From an uncultured Ruminiclostridium sp. (GTDB lineage: Bacteria > Bacillota > Clostridia > Oscillospirales > Acutalibacteraceae): a DNA stretch of 64,000 nucleotides. The position numbers and the translations under genes are program-made. The notes under the pieces were generated by a model, which was not told the origin of the DNA, searched no databases, and saw only the letters and a list, made by a program, of their open reading frames with translations. Below, in pieces: positions 33,760 to 43,390 of this stretch; position 1 is the stretch's first letter; each line of letters opens with the position of its first letter. The stretch is taken from assembly GCA_902490005.1 (NCBI GenBank), contig CABUCM010000009.1:1-64000 (forward strand), given 5' to 3'.

Positions 33760-34676
33760 ATCGTATGTGTATTGGAGGCATGGAAGCTTCCCGCATCTCT
33801 TTGGGCTGCATGAGAATTGATAAGCTCTCAAACAAAGAGGCGCAGGCACTTTTGAACACAGCCCTGGAAAAAGGAATTAATTTTTTTGACCATGCGGACG
33901 TTTATGCCAGCGGAGAATCCGAGCGTGTTTTTTCCAAGGCGATAAATATGGACCGGTCTTTGCGTGAGAAGATTTTCCTGCAGTCCAAGTGTGGAATCCG
34001 CAAGGACGGCATTGTGCGCTATGATTTTTCCAGAGACTACATATTGGAAAGTGTGGACGGCATTTTAAAGCGCCTGAACACTGAGTACCTGGATGTGCTT
34101 CTGCTGCACCGCCCGGACCCCCTGGTGGAGCCGGAAGAGGTGGCCGAGGCGTTCGACCGGCTGCATACCGCGGGCAAGGTCCGCAATTTTGGCGTGAGCA
34201 ACCAGTCCCCTATGTTGATGGAACTTCTGTCTAGATATGTGAGACAGCCGCTGGTTATCAATCAGCTTCAGTTCAGCATTGCCCACACGCGGATGATGGA
34301 TTATCAGATTTATTTCAATACGGATAACCCCGAGGCGGTGGACCGCAGCAGCGAGATCCTGGAATACTGCCGCTTGAAGGATATCACCATTCAGGCGTGG
34401 TCCCCGTTCCAGTACGGCTTCTTCCAGGGAAGCTTCGTGGACAATCCGAAATTCCCCAAAATCAATGAGGTGCTGGACCGGATTGCCAAAGAAAAGAATG
34501 TGTCCAAGTCCGCTGTCGTGGTGGCCTGGATTTTGCGCCATCCCGCTAAGATGCAGGTGATTGCCGGAACCACCAATCCGGGACGCCTTTCCGATATCTG
34601 CCAGGGCGCCGACGTCTGTATCTCCAGAGAAGAGTGGTATGAGATCTACAGCGCCATGGGCCGGGATATCCCGTAA
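33756..34676 (+). CDS. Aldo/keto reductase
   Basis: This 306-residue NAD(P)H-dependent reductase of the AKR TIM-barrel superfamily has the catalytic tetrad recognisable as FDHADVYASGES (Asp, Tyr), FLQSKCG (Lys) and LLLHRPDPL (His). The start overlaps the kinase stop by four bases, so the two are translationally coupled; AAGGAG lies upstream. It resembles YdhF-like oxidoreductases. It is the last gene of the third catabolic locus and probably reduces a carbonyl intermediate there. No clear terminator follows. Confidence 0.92.
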   Translation: MNRMCIGGMEASRISLGCMRIDKLSNKEAQALLNTALEKGINFFDHADVYASGESERVFSKAINMDRSLREKIFLQSKCGIRKDGIVRYDFSRDYILESVDGILKRLNTEYLDVLLLHRPDPLVEPEEVAEAFDRLHTAGKVRNFGVSNQSPMLMELLSRYVRQPLVINQLQFSIAHTRMMDYQIYFNTDNPEAVDRSSEILEYCRLKDITIQAWSPFQYGFFQGSFVDNPKFPKINEVLDRIAKEKNVSKSAVVVAWILRHPAKMQVIAGTTNPGRLSDICQGADVCISREEWYEIYSAMGRDIP

Positions 34677-34712
34677 ACCAGCCGGGGCTAAAAATTCATA
34701 GTAACATTGACT

Positions 34713-34763
34713 AATTATCCATGGTAACGCTTGATTTTAAGAAGCCTCTTATCATGGATAATT
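34713..34763. repeat. 11-bp inverted repeat downstream of the AKR gene
   Basis: aattatccatg (34713-34723) and catggataatt (34753-34763) are perfect inverted repeats with a 29-base loop. No T run follows, so termination is doubtful. It marks the boundary between the AKR gene and a kinase remnant. Confidence 0.5.
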
Positions 34764-34842
34764 CCTTATCTGGAAGCTTATTTGCGAATAGAACATAATG
34801 AAACAGAGTATCCAATTACGGTGGTAAAAGGAGAAATACGAG

Positions 34843-35256
34843 ATGCAATTGAAACAGAATGCCAAATACGCCATTGTGGCGCCCACCAGTATGGGCGTGC
34901 GGATAACGCCGAAGGACCGCCAACCGGTACAAATCAGCCATGACTATGTAATGTATGCTACCAGCGCGGAGAGCAATGTGTTAAACGTGGCGGCCTCGTT
35001 GGGTATGAACACAAAGGTGTTAACGAGTTTTGTCAGTGGCAGCCCTATCGCGGCTTTTATAAAAGCGGAACTGCGGGCGCGAAACATTGAATTTGAAGGG
35101 GCAGAGGTGCCTCAGGGCGGCCCGTGGGGATACCGCTTCCACTGCCTATATGGTTTAAAGAATGGCTTGCTTCTGTTTTTGATACGAGGCAAGGAAGTCA
35201 GCAGGAAAATAGGCGGCCTTGCGAAAAAGGGCTTAACCACAATGTTTTGTCGTTAG
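34843..35256 (+). pseudogene. Truncated PfkB-type (KDG kinase-like) sugar kinase
   Basis: The first 100 or so residues match the N-terminal part of a 2-keto-3-deoxygluconate-kinase-like family: APTSMGVRITPKDRQPV, ATSAESNVLNVAASLGM, FVSGSPIAAFIK and QGGPWGYR. A full-length member should have well over 300 residues and end with a GAGD motif. Here the similarity stops after PWGYR and an unrelated tail of about 35 residues runs to a stop. The intact AAGGAG RBS and ATG 34843 suggest recent loss of the 3' part by deletion. No function is expected. Confidence 0.75.
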
Positions 35257-35440
35257 GCTCTTTTTGCGTTTTAAAATTTTGGGGCTTTTCGTAAATTTAT
35301 TTTTCTAAACTGTATGTAAAATAGTCGACTATTCTGAAGCGGTATGCTAAAATAATAATGGAAAATCATAGTTAAAGCTATGAAACCAGGCACACTAACT
35401 GATGATCTAAAAGAAGTTTAGAGGTTGAAGGAGAATTGGT
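35257..35440. promoter_or_regulatory. Promoter region of the EAL gene
   Basis: An A+T-rich region with a likely promoter at 35325-35353: TCGACT, 17 bases, TAAAAT, with an extended -10 TG at 35345-35346. About 90 bases of leader follow before ATG 35441. A short stem-like segment (atagtt...gctatg) is present, but I do not recognise a riboswitch. Confidence 0.5.
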
Positions 35441-37736
35441 ATGGGGGCCCGTAGATACCAAGGGGAACGTCAAAAAGCGATAGGCGGTTTCAAATCTGGG
35501 TTCAACGGAAAATGGCTGGTATTTTTAGCCGTTTGTGTTTTAGTGATTTCCGGCTTCACTATTTGGAACGCCGCTGGGCTGCAGAGGGCTGTTCATGAAA
35601 GGACAGAGAGCTATGTGGAGGATGTGTCGGTTCAGCTGTCGAATGATATCGACAACCGGCTTTCCAAGGTAACGCTGGATTTGGAAATGCTGGAGGACAG
35701 CTTGCTGCAGGCTGATCTGAGCAGCGATCATGAAACCTTAAAAGCCTTTTTAGACCGAAAGGCGGATATTTTAGGTTTTACTTCTCTGATAATATTGGAT
35801 GCCAAAGGCGGCGTGTATGAATCCAACCCCATAGGCGAGGATTATTTCTCTCTGCCGGGGATACAGGATTCTCTGGCGGGGAAAAAGGGGGTTTCCTTTT
35901 TAAACCAGCAAGGCGTTTTATATTCCATCCCGGTTATAGAGGGGGGGCCAAATCACTGGGGTTTTGGCCGGCGTCCGAAATAAAGAAAATATGCAGAAGC
36001 TGATTCAGGCCCAAAGCTTTGATGGAAACGGCCTAACCTGCATTACGGACCTCAATGGAAATGTGATTATTTCTCCCACAAACTTGGAACCTTTTATGCG
36101 GCTGGATGATATTTTCGTGAAACAGTCGGACGAACGGGTCTTAAATAATATTTATCAGATGCAGGAAAATATGAAAAACCGGCAGAAAGGCACGTTTACC
36201 TTTACCGCGGCCGACCAAACCAATCTGGTTTTGTCCTACAGCCCTTTGGCAAGCTATGATTGGGTTTTGCTGACCCTGGTGCCGGCCGACCTAATTTCCC
36301 ATGAAACCGATCGGTATGTTTTTCAAACCTATATCGTGATTGCCGGCACCATCGCGCTTTTCATAATTATTTTAATTATTTTGGTCAGAGTCTATCGCAA
36401 TCATTATAAGGAACTGCAATATACCGCTTTTACAGACCGCTTGACCGGTGAAATGAATAACGCGGCTTTCCAAATAAAATGTCAATCGTTATTTCCCAAG
36501 TCGCCTCCGGGAACCTATGCGGTGGCGCTGCTGAACATTAAAAATTTTAAGCTCATCAACGAGAATTTCGGAAGCGGCGAAGGCAACCGAACGCTGGATT
36601 TTATGATGAAAATCATGAAAAGCTACGCGGGGCCGGAGGAATTTGTGGCCCGGGCCGACGGGGACAATTTCTTTTTCTGCATGAAAGAGAACGACCCTGA
36701 GGTGATCCGCAAAAGGCTTAATCAGGTTACGGAAACCTTGAACGACCGGTTTAAAATTTCCACCAGCGCGCAGGAGGCCCCGTTTCATCTCATGATCCAT
36801 CAAGGGGTTTACCTTGTGGATGACCCCGGCTTGGAGATCACGGTGATTCAGGACCGGGCAAAAACCGCTTGCAGAAGCCGGGCTGCCCAAGTGGATAATC
36901 TGTGCGTGTTTTATGACGCGGAGTTCACCCGGAAGCTGAAACGGGAGCATGAGCTCAATGACCAGTTTGAAAGTTCCCTGCAAAACGGGGAGTTTCAGGT
37001 TTATCTTCAGCCCAAGGTTTGGGTGGACAACGGGGTTCCCGGCGCCGCGGAGGCGTTGATCCGGTGGCGGCATCCCCAGCAGGGGCTGATATCGCCCGGG
37101 GATTTTATTCCGGTATTTGAGAAAAGCGATAGAATATGCCAGCTGGATTTTTATGTGTTTCGGCAGGTATGCAAATTTTTAAGGGCCAGGCTGGATGCGG
37201 GGAAGAGCGTGTTTCCCATTTCCGTCAATCTTTCCCGGCGGCATTTCAAAGACCCAGAGGCCCTGTCAAAGCTGAAAAAAATTGCCGGGGAATATGAGAT
37301 TCCGGAGAATATCCTGGAACTGGAGCTGACCGAGTCTGTCTTTTTCGACGATCAGGGCATTTCCCATGTAAAGGGGCAGATTGAGGAAATGCACCGTATG
37401 GGTTTCCGGTGTTCCTTAGATGACTTTGGGGCAGGGTTTTCCTCCCTGGGGCTGCTTATGGAATTCGATGTGGATGTCATTAAGCTGGACCGCCGGTTTT
37501 TCCTGGCGGTAGGCAAGGAGAAGACCCGGGATGTGGTTGCGTCCATTACGGATCTGGCGGAAAAGCTGGGTATCAAAACGGTTGCGGAGGGGATTGAAAC
37601 CCAGGAGCAGCTGGAATTTGTGAGGCAGGTGCGGTGCGATATGATCCAAGGCTATCTCTATGCGAAGCCCATGCCGGTTTCCGAATTTGAATGCTGGCTG
37701 GAACAGCGGCAAAGCGCCCCTAAAAACCGGGAATAG
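35441..37736 (+). pseudogene. Membrane c-di-GMP phosphodiesterase (CACHE-degenerate GGDEF-EAL), frameshifted at a G7 tract
   Basis: Two overlapping frames form one protein. Frame 1 (35441-35983) has a basic start, a membrane segment (about residues 28-48) and the first part of an extracellular CACHE sensor. At seven G (35941-35947, then CC) the frame is off by one base; removing one restores EGGQITGVLAGVRNKEN into frame 2, which is open from 35964 to 37736. Frame 2 completes the sensor, adds a second membrane segment, a degenerate GGDEF domain (ADGDNFFF, so no cyclase activity) and an EAL domain with intact EALIRWRHP, NLSRR, DDFGAGFSSL, KLDRRF and TVAEGIET. Hydrolysis of c-di-GMP is expected if the frame is restored. 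The cause could be slippage-based phase variation, a real mutation or a sequencing error. RBS GGAG before ATG 35441. Confidence 0.85.
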
Positions 37737-37751
37737 GAGAAGGTTACAATC

Positions 37752-37779
37752 AGCGGCGGCCCTTTCAATGGCTGCCGCT
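37752..37779 (+). terminator. Possible terminator after the EAL gene
   Basis: agcggcggcc (37752-37761) pairs with ggctgccgct (37770-37779) 16 bases after the stop. The following tract (gtattgactttt) is only moderately T-rich. A second hairpin (about 37852-37882, gcgcgcttgc/gtaagcgcgt, then ttctttc) lies before the next gene. Confidence 0.45.
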
Positions 37780-37911
37780 GTATTGACTTTTAGAAGGGGA
37801 TAGAGTATCATAATTTCGTCTGCACAGGACGAAAATTAAGAAAAGAAAATCAGCGCGCTTGCGGCTCAACGGTTGTAAGCGCGTTTCTTTCATAGTAGGT
37901 TTGGAGCGTAA

Positions 37912-40497
37912 ATGATGGATAAAGAACGCGGTATCGGCACCCATATTCTGGCGTTTGCGGCGCCGGGCGTTTTACTGCTGTCTGTATATATTGTGTTAGG
38001 GGTGTACCCCTTTGGAGAAAGATCCCTGCTGATTACGGATATGAGCCAGCTGTATGTGGATTTTTATTCTTATTTAATCGATGTGTTCCATGGCGGGGAA
38101 TCCCTTTTCTTTTCCTGGAAAGCGGGCCTGGGAATGAATATGATAGGAGTGGTATCCTTTTATTTGGCCAGCCCGTTTTCTTTGCTGATCGCTTTTTTTG
38201 ACCATCAGTCCGTGACCGAGGGTATTCTTTTAATCACCCTGCTGAAAGCGGCGTCCTGCGGCCTGACGTTTTCCATTTATACAAAAAAGGTTCTGCGTCT
38301 GGATGGCACCCTGAACCTGTGCTTTTCCATCGCCTACAGCCTGATGTCCTATGTGGTGGTCTACGCCTTGAATATTATGTGGCTGGATGGCGTCATTTTG
38401 TTGCCCTTAGTGCTTTTAGGCATTCACCGGGTTCAGGAAAAGGGCAGTATGCTTTTGCTTTCGATGGCATATACGATACTGTTTATTTCTCAGTTTTATA
38501 TCGCCTATATGGTGGGGATTTTCTCTCTGCTGTATTTTATCGGCCTGTGCGTCGTGAAAAAAAGCTTCTCCTGGAAAACCATAGGGAAATTTGCCGGCTG
38601 TGTGCTGATGGCGGCAGGCCTCAGCGCCTTTTTGTGGCTTCCCACCTATTTACAGCTTTCTTATGTTTATCTACCGGAGCCCCAGAGCTTCTCTACGGGA
38701 GACGTTACCTTTTCTAAAATTTTCAGCAAAACCCTGTTCGGCAGCTATGATTCCCTTACCTATGGCCTGCCGAACCTTTACTGCGGGATGCTGACCATGC
38801 TGTTTGTTCCTTTGTACTTTTTAAACCGGCAGATCTTATTGCGGGAAAAAATCGTCAGCGGCGCCGTCAGCTTATTTTTGTGCGTCTGCATGATGGTCTG
38901 GCGGCTGAATTTGCTGTGGCACGGCGGGGACGAGCCCACCTGGTTCCCATACCGGTTCAGCTTCCTGCTGACCTTCTGCGGGCTGTTTATGGCCGTGCGG
39001 GCGTTCCGGCATCATAAAGCCTATTCCCCCAGAGCGTACGGGCTTTCCGTTTTGTTCCTCTCTTTGCTGATCGGCGGCCTCTGGTTCTTCCATTATGACT
39101 GGGTTACCTTTGAAAATCTGTTGGTATCCGTTTTGCTGCTGGTTTTATACGGATTTTTTATGGTGGTTTATTGCTTCCGCCCCAGGCTGAAAAACGCCCT
39201 GGCAGTGCTGGCCTTGGTTTCTGTTTGCGTCGAGATGGGGATAAACGCCGTCAACCTGACGGATTCCCTGGACCGCCAGTTCGGCTATGATGACAGAAGC
39301 TCTTACACGGAAAATTACCGTCAGAAAAAGGAGCTTCAGGAAGAGGCTTCCCGGTTGGCGCGGTCCTCCTGGTACCGCATGGAGGATAAAACCAGAAGAA
39401 ACGCCAACGACGCCCTTTCTCTAGGGTATCAGGGGCTGGCTCATTACAGTTCGTTTACCAATCGGAATATGAGCAGCTTTTTAAGCCGGCTGGGGGTATC
39501 CACCCGGGTGCAGGACCGTTTTTTGCGGTACAGCGGATCCAGCGGCGTCACTGATTCCCTGCTGGGAATCCGGTATGTTGTCGGCCATAAGGCGCCTCAT
39601 TTGGGCTATGTCCCGGTGGGAGAGGCCGAGGGTTTCACCTTGTATGAAAACCCTGACGCCCTGCCGGTGGCATTTTTATCGGCTCAGGATCTGGGAGCCT
39701 TCCATCTGGCCTTTGAGGAAAATGTATTTGAGGCGCAGAACCATTTGATGTCCACGCTGCTGGGAGAGGAAAAGAGCTATTTTACTCCCATCGAGGGCGC
39801 GGAAATGACGCCCTCCCATTATGCTTATCCAGGCCAGTGGTTCAGCGACGGCTGGTGCACGGTTTCTAAAATGGAGGGGGAAGACGCCTATTTGGAGTTT
39901 TCCGTGGTCAGCGACCGGGCCCAGGAAATTTATTTTTATATGACATCCTCCGGCTTTGCCGATAACAATTATTTGTTTCTAAATGGAGAAATCATTGAGG
40001 ATGAAAAATATCCCCTGACCGGGGCGGTGGATTTGGGATGGTTTGAAGAGGGCGAAACCGTCAAGGTGCAAATGTATTTGAACGGCGATATCACTTATTT
40101 GAAAATGCCCTTGTTTTATGGATTTGACAGGGAAGCTTTCCATCAGGATTGCGGTACGCTGAGAGCCGGCGGCATGACGGAAATCACCCAGGACCGGACC
40201 GGAATATCCGGCACGGTTACGGTGGAAAAAAGCAGCCAGATGCTGTTTACCTCTCTGCCCGCGGACCCAGGCTGGACGGTTTGGGTGGATGGAGAACCAG
40301 TGGCGTGGGATACGGTTTCCAACGCTTTTTTAACAGTGAGGCTTTCCAAAGGGACCCACAGGGTTTCTTTTACCTATTGCCCGCCCGGCCTGAAGACGGG
40401 GATTGCCGTCACCGCGGCGAGCGGGCTGGTGGGTGTGCTGGGGCTTTGCTGGTTCAGGCTTCTTCGAAAACGGGAACGGAATCAGTGGCGGCTGTGA
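37912..40497 (+). CDS. YfhO-family membrane protein (GT-C-like glycosyltransferase)
   Basis: This 861-residue integral membrane protein has about a dozen hydrophobic segments in the first 450 residues. A large extracellular C-terminal domain follows, and a last membrane segment (about 830-850) with a basic tail. The N-terminal SLLITDMSQLYVDFYSYL and FFSWKAGLGMN match YfhO proteins, which in Bacillus and Listeria transfer sugars from a lipid carrier onto (lipo)teichoic acid outside the cell. The start ATG 37912 (or the next ATG) follows GGAG. A distant paralogue lies at 55223-57634. It is followed after 63 bases by two TrkA genes. Confidence 0.88.
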   Translation: MMDKERGIGTHILAFAAPGVLLLSVYIVLGVYPFGERSLLITDMSQLYVDFYSYLIDVFHGGESLFFSWKAGLGMNMIGVVSFYLASPFSLLIAFFDHQSVTEGILLITLLKAASCGLTFSIYTKKVLRLDGTLNLCFSIAYSLMSYVVVYALNIMWLDGVILLPLVLLGIHRVQEKGSMLLLSMAYTILFISQFYIAYMVGIFSLLYFIGLCVVKKSFSWKTIGKFAGCVLMAAGLSAFLWLPTYLQLSYVYLPEPQSFSTGDVTFSKIFSKTLFGSYDSLTYGLPNLYCGMLTMLFVPLYFLNRQILLREKIVSGAVSLFLCVCMMVWRLNLLWHGGDEPTWFPYRFSFLLTFCGLFMAVRAFRHHKAYSPRAYGLSVLFLSLLIGGLWFFHYDWVTFENLLVSVLLLVLYGFFMVVYCFRPRLKNALAVLALVSVCVEMGINAVNLTDSLDRQFGYDDRSSYTENYRQKKELQEEASRLARSSWYRMEDKTRRNANDALSLGYQGLAHYSSFTNRNMSSFLSRLGVSTRVQDRFLRYSGSSGVTDSLLGIRYVVGHKAPHLGYVPVGEAEGFTLYENPDALPVAFLSAQDLGAFHLAFEENVFEAQNHLMSTLLGEEKSYFTPIEGAEMTPSHYAYPGQWFSDGWCTVSKMEGEDAYLEFSVVSDRAQEIYFYMTSSGFADNNYLFLNGEIIEDEKYPLTGAVDLGWFEEGETVKVQMYLNGDITYLKMPLFYGFDREAFHQDCGTLRAGGMTEITQDRTGISGTVTVEKSSQMLFTSLPADPGWTVWVDGEPVAWDTVSNAFLTVRLSKGTHRVSFTYCPPGLKTGIAVTAASGLVGVLGLCWFRLLRKRERNQWRL

Positions 40498-40560
40498 TAC
40501 CGGCGCTGGATTTAGCAGGCTTAAGATCAATAGCGTAGAGAAAAAACGGAGGCTTTCTTT

Positions 40561-41184
40561 ATGAATGTTTTAATAGTAGGATGTGGGAAAGTAGGATCCC
40601 GGCTGGCAAGACAGCTGGCCCAGCGGGGCCATAATGTCTCGGTAGTGGACCGGGACGAGGATATGTTCGTTCAGCTTGGCGAGGATTTTGACGGCGTTAC
40701 CGTCACTGGAATGCCCATGGATATGGATGTGCTGAGAAGCGCCGGGGTAGAATGGTGCGACGCGGTAGCGGTGGTGACGCCGGATGATAATTTGAATATC
40801 ACCATTTGCCAGATTGTAAAGACTTTTTTCCACGTGGAAAACGTGGTGACCAGAATCAGCGACCCGGCCCGGGAGATGGCGTTCCATCAGTTTGGGCTGT
40901 CCTCTGTGTGTTCCACCAATTTGGTGGTAAGCTCTATTTATACGGCGCTGACCCAGCCCACCGAGGAAAAGCAGATCACTTTTTCCAACGCCACCATGGC
41001 GATGGCCGCCCGGCCGGTGGAAGAGATGTATGTGGGCAGATATTTAGATTCCATTCCTAAGCCTGCTGGTGAGGCGGTCACGGGAGTGCTTCATCCCGGC
41101 GGAGAAGTCGAAATCTATGATGGGAAAAACCGGATTGAGCTGCATACCGGCGATCAGATTTTAACCGTGCATTCGGTGGATTGA
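40561..41184 (+). CDS. trkA: TrkA-type potassium uptake regulatory subunit
   Basis: This 207-residue cytoplasmic RCK protein has an N-terminal NAD/nucleotide-binding Rossmann domain (NVLIVGCGKVGSRLARQLAQRG, VVDRDEDMF) and a C-terminal TrkA-C domain (about 130-207). It gates a TrkH/KtrB channel in response to nucleotides. The RBS is GGAGG before ATG 40561. The second TrkA gene overlaps its stop codon region. The membrane partner TrkH is encoded convergently at 41960-43348. Confidence 0.92.
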   Translation: MNVLIVGCGKVGSRLARQLAQRGHNVSVVDRDEDMFVQLGEDFDGVTVTGMPMDMDVLRSAGVEWCDAVAVVTPDDNLNITICQIVKTFFHVENVVTRISDPAREMAFHQFGLSSVCSTNLVVSSIYTALTQPTEEKQITFSNATMAMAARPVEEMYVGRYLDSIPKPAGEAVTGVLHPGGEVEIYDGKNRIELHTGDQILTVHSVD

Positions 41185-41198
41185 GAGGAGGGATTGTT

Positions 41199-41852
41199 TT
41201 GAATATCGTCATTGTAGGCGGGGGAAAGCTGGGCTATTCCCTTGCGATTAATATGCTGGACAGGGATTTTAAGGTGAACGTGGTGGAAAAGAATAAGGTG
41301 CGCGCCATGTGGCTGGCAAACGAGTTGGATGCAGAGGTCCTGTACGGCGACGGCACGGAGGTTGAGGTTCTGATGAAAGCGGGGGCGCAGGAGGCGGATT
41401 GCTTTATTGCGGTGACCGGCCAGGATCAGGATAATTTGGTAGCTTGCCAGTTAGCGAAAAAACGGTTCCATGTGCCTAAGGTAATTACCAGGGCCAACGA
41501 TCATAGAAATCTTCCGGCCTTGAGAAACCTGGGACCGGATATCGCCGTCAGCAGCACCGAGATCATCACCCGGGCCATCGAGCAGGAGGTGGACAGTGCC
41601 GGTATGCACCTGCTGGCCAGCCTGAACCGGGGCCGCGCCGCTATTTGCGCCCTGACGCTGCCGGAAAATTCCCGGTTTGACGGTATGAGCCTGAAGGATA
41701 TTCAGATGCCTCAAAATTCCTTGATTGTGTCAGTGGTTCACCAGGATGTCTTGACGATTCCCCAGGGCTCCACGGTGCTCAGCTCCGGTGATGAGATTGT
41801 GGCCATTTGTGAAAGCGATCAGCAGAAAGCGTTAATGAAAATGTTTCGGTAA
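41199..41852 (+). CDS. trkA: TrkA-type potassium uptake regulatory subunit (second)
   Basis: This 217-residue protein has the same two-domain RCK layout (NIVIVGGGKLGYSLAINMLD, then a TrkA-C domain). TTG 41199 is chosen because GGAGGG lies six bases upstream and it gives the usual short N-terminus; the frame stays open to 41181. Two related RCK subunits in tandem suggest a hetero-octameric ring on the TrkH channel or separate partners. Confidence 0.9.
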   Translation: MNIVIVGGGKLGYSLAINMLDRDFKVNVVEKNKVRAMWLANELDAEVLYGDGTEVEVLMKAGAQEADCFIAVTGQDQDNLVACQLAKKRFHVPKVITRANDHRNLPALRNLGPDIAVSSTEIITRAIEQEVDSAGMHLLASLNRGRAAICALTLPENSRFDGMSLKDIQMPQNSLIVSVVHQDVLTIPQGSTVLSSGDEIVAICESDQQKALMKMFR

Positions 41853-41904
41853 AGCCAGCCGTTTATATAGGCGCGCCCTTTTCAGTTTATTAACCAAGCA
41901 TAAA

Positions 41905-41935
41905 AAAGCCCTCCGCAAAAAACGCGGAGGGCTTT
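41905..41935. terminator. Bidirectional terminator between trkA and trkH
   Basis: aaagccctccgc and gcggagggcttt form a perfect 12-bp stem, with A run before and TTTC after. It serves the converging trkA and trkH transcripts. Confidence 0.9.
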
Positions 41936-41959
41936 CATTTACATTAAATTTTTAAATGA

Positions 41960-43348
41960 TTATCCCACAATGACCTTGCCTTCGGGAAGGATCTTTCCGG
42001 CGCTGCCGTTGTGCTTCATCGTGAGAGCCAGCGCTAGAGAAATGGGACCGACTCTGCCAATAAACATGGTGAGCATGACAAATATTTTGGCCGCTATGGA
42101 TAAACCGGGGGTTAAACCGGTGGTCAGGCCAACGGTACCGAAGGCGGAAACCGCCTCGTAAATAGAATCAATCGCTGAAATTTCCGGCGGAGTGGTAATC
42201 ATAATGACGGAAGAGGTGATCGCTATCACCACCAGCGCCATCGTGACGATGGTCATGGAGCGGTAGACCACGGATTTATCCACCCGGCGTTTGTTGATTA
42301 CCGTTTCATCCCGTCCCCGTGAGACGCTGAATACCGTAGCCACCAATACCACAAAGGTGGTAGTTTTGATACCGCCGCCGGTGGAGGAGGGAGAAGCGCC
42401 GATAAACATCAGGATAATGGTGACCAGCTTTGTGGCGTCCCCCAATTCTCCCTGAGGAATAGTGGCGTAACCCGCGGTTCTGGCGGTGACCGATTGGAAA
42501 AAGGAAATATTCAGCTTTTCCCAAAAGCTTAAGTCCTTTAAGGTGTGGTTATATTCCAGGCCGAAAACTAAAATCGTTCCCAGTGCCAGCAAGGACACCG
42601 TGGAAACCAGGACGATTCTGCTGTGCAGCGTCAGATGAGGGCGGCGTTCTTCCTTTTTCAAGCGTTTTCTGCCCCAATTGTACACATCCACAGCGACAAT
42701 AAAGCCGATGCCCCCAAGAATAATCAGAAAGCTAATGGTCAGGCAGACCAAAGGGTCCCCGGCAAAAAGCTCCAGGCTGGCGTCCGGCCTTAGAAAGCCT
42801 AAAATATCAAAGCCCGCGTTGCAGTAGGAGGATACCGACAGGAAAATGGAAATCCAAATGCCCCGTCCTCCGAACAGGGGGACAAAACGGAGCATCAAAA
42901 GAAAAGAACCGATGGCCTCACAGACGAAAGTGAAAAATATAATGGTGCGAAGCAGGCGGGGAAGGTCTAAGGTACTGCCGTTAGTATACTCTTTGGCGAT
43001 CTGCATGTCCCTTAGATCCAATCTCCGGCGTAGAAACAGGGTAAAGCCGCTGGTAAAGGTCACCAAGCCCAGTCCCCCTAGCTGAATGAGGCCCAGGATG
43101 ACCACTTGTCCAAAGGCGGACCAATGGGTCCAGGTATCGAATACCACCAGGCCGGTGACGCAGGTGGCGGAAGTGGACGTAAAAAAAGAACTGAGCAAAT
43201 CTGTGGCTTGCCGGCCTCTTGCCGAGATTGGCAGAGCCAGCAGAATCGCGCCGATGACAATGATAATAAAGAAACTGGAAACAATCAGCCGGACCGGCGG
43301 GACATCCTTTAGCCGGTGGATCAGAGATCTTTTTTCGCCTGTTTCCAT
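41960..43348 (-). CDS. trkH: TrkH/KtrB-family potassium transporter
   Basis: This 462-residue membrane channel subunit is built from four pore repeats. The selectivity-filter segments are visible as ATCVTGL, CNAGFDILG, ARTAGY/GGGIKTTT and AFGTVGLTTG. It moves K+ (or Na+/K+) inward under control of TrkA. ATG 43348 lies 42 bases downstream of the queT stop on the same strand, so it may share that transcript; AAAGGA is about 12 bases upstream. The two trkA genes are on the opposite strand. Confidence 0.93.
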   Translation of the reverse strand: METGEKRSLIHRLKDVPPVRLIVSSFFIIIVIGAILLALPISARGRQATDLLSSFFTSTSATCVTGLVVFDTWTHWSAFGQVVILGLIQLGGLGLVTFTSGFTLFLRRRLDLRDMQIAKEYTNGSTLDLPRLLRTIIFFTFVCEAIGSFLLMLRFVPLFGGRGIWISIFLSVSSYCNAGFDILGFLRPDASLELFAGDPLVCLTISFLIILGGIGFIVAVDVYNWGRKRLKKEERRPHLTLHSRIVLVSTVSLLALGTILVFGLEYNHTLKDLSFWEKLNISFFQSVTARTAGYATIPQGELGDATKLVTIILMFIGASPSSTGGGIKTTTFVVLVATVFSVSRGRDETVINKRRVDKSVVYRSMTIVTMALVVIAITSSVIMITTPPEISAIDSIYEAVSAFGTVGLTTGLTPGLSIAAKIFVMLTMFIGRVGPISLALALTMKHNGSAGKILPEGKVIVG

Positions 43349-43390
43349 GAAGCGTAACCGTCCTTTTCTAAAAAGAAGTAAACTACAATA

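Noticed and set aside
23467..34676. Reading the locus as sulfoquinovose or dihydroxypropane-sulfonate degradation
   Set aside because: Isomerase, kinase, aldolase, reductase and GRE would fit in outline, but no sulfite or sulfonate transport gene, sulfoquinovosidase or specific motif is visible. It remains only one possible idea.
23467..34676. Reading the locus as myo-inositol catabolism
   Set aside because: No IolD, IolE or IolB-like proteins; a GRE and a FucI-like isomerase do not belong to that pathway.
34731..34943. 70-codon open frame overlapping the kinase remnant
   Set aside because: Lies in another frame over a segment whose protein similarity is in the kinase frame.
35257..35440. 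c-di-GMP riboswitch before the EAL gene
   Set aside because: The leader lacks the conserved core of either known class.
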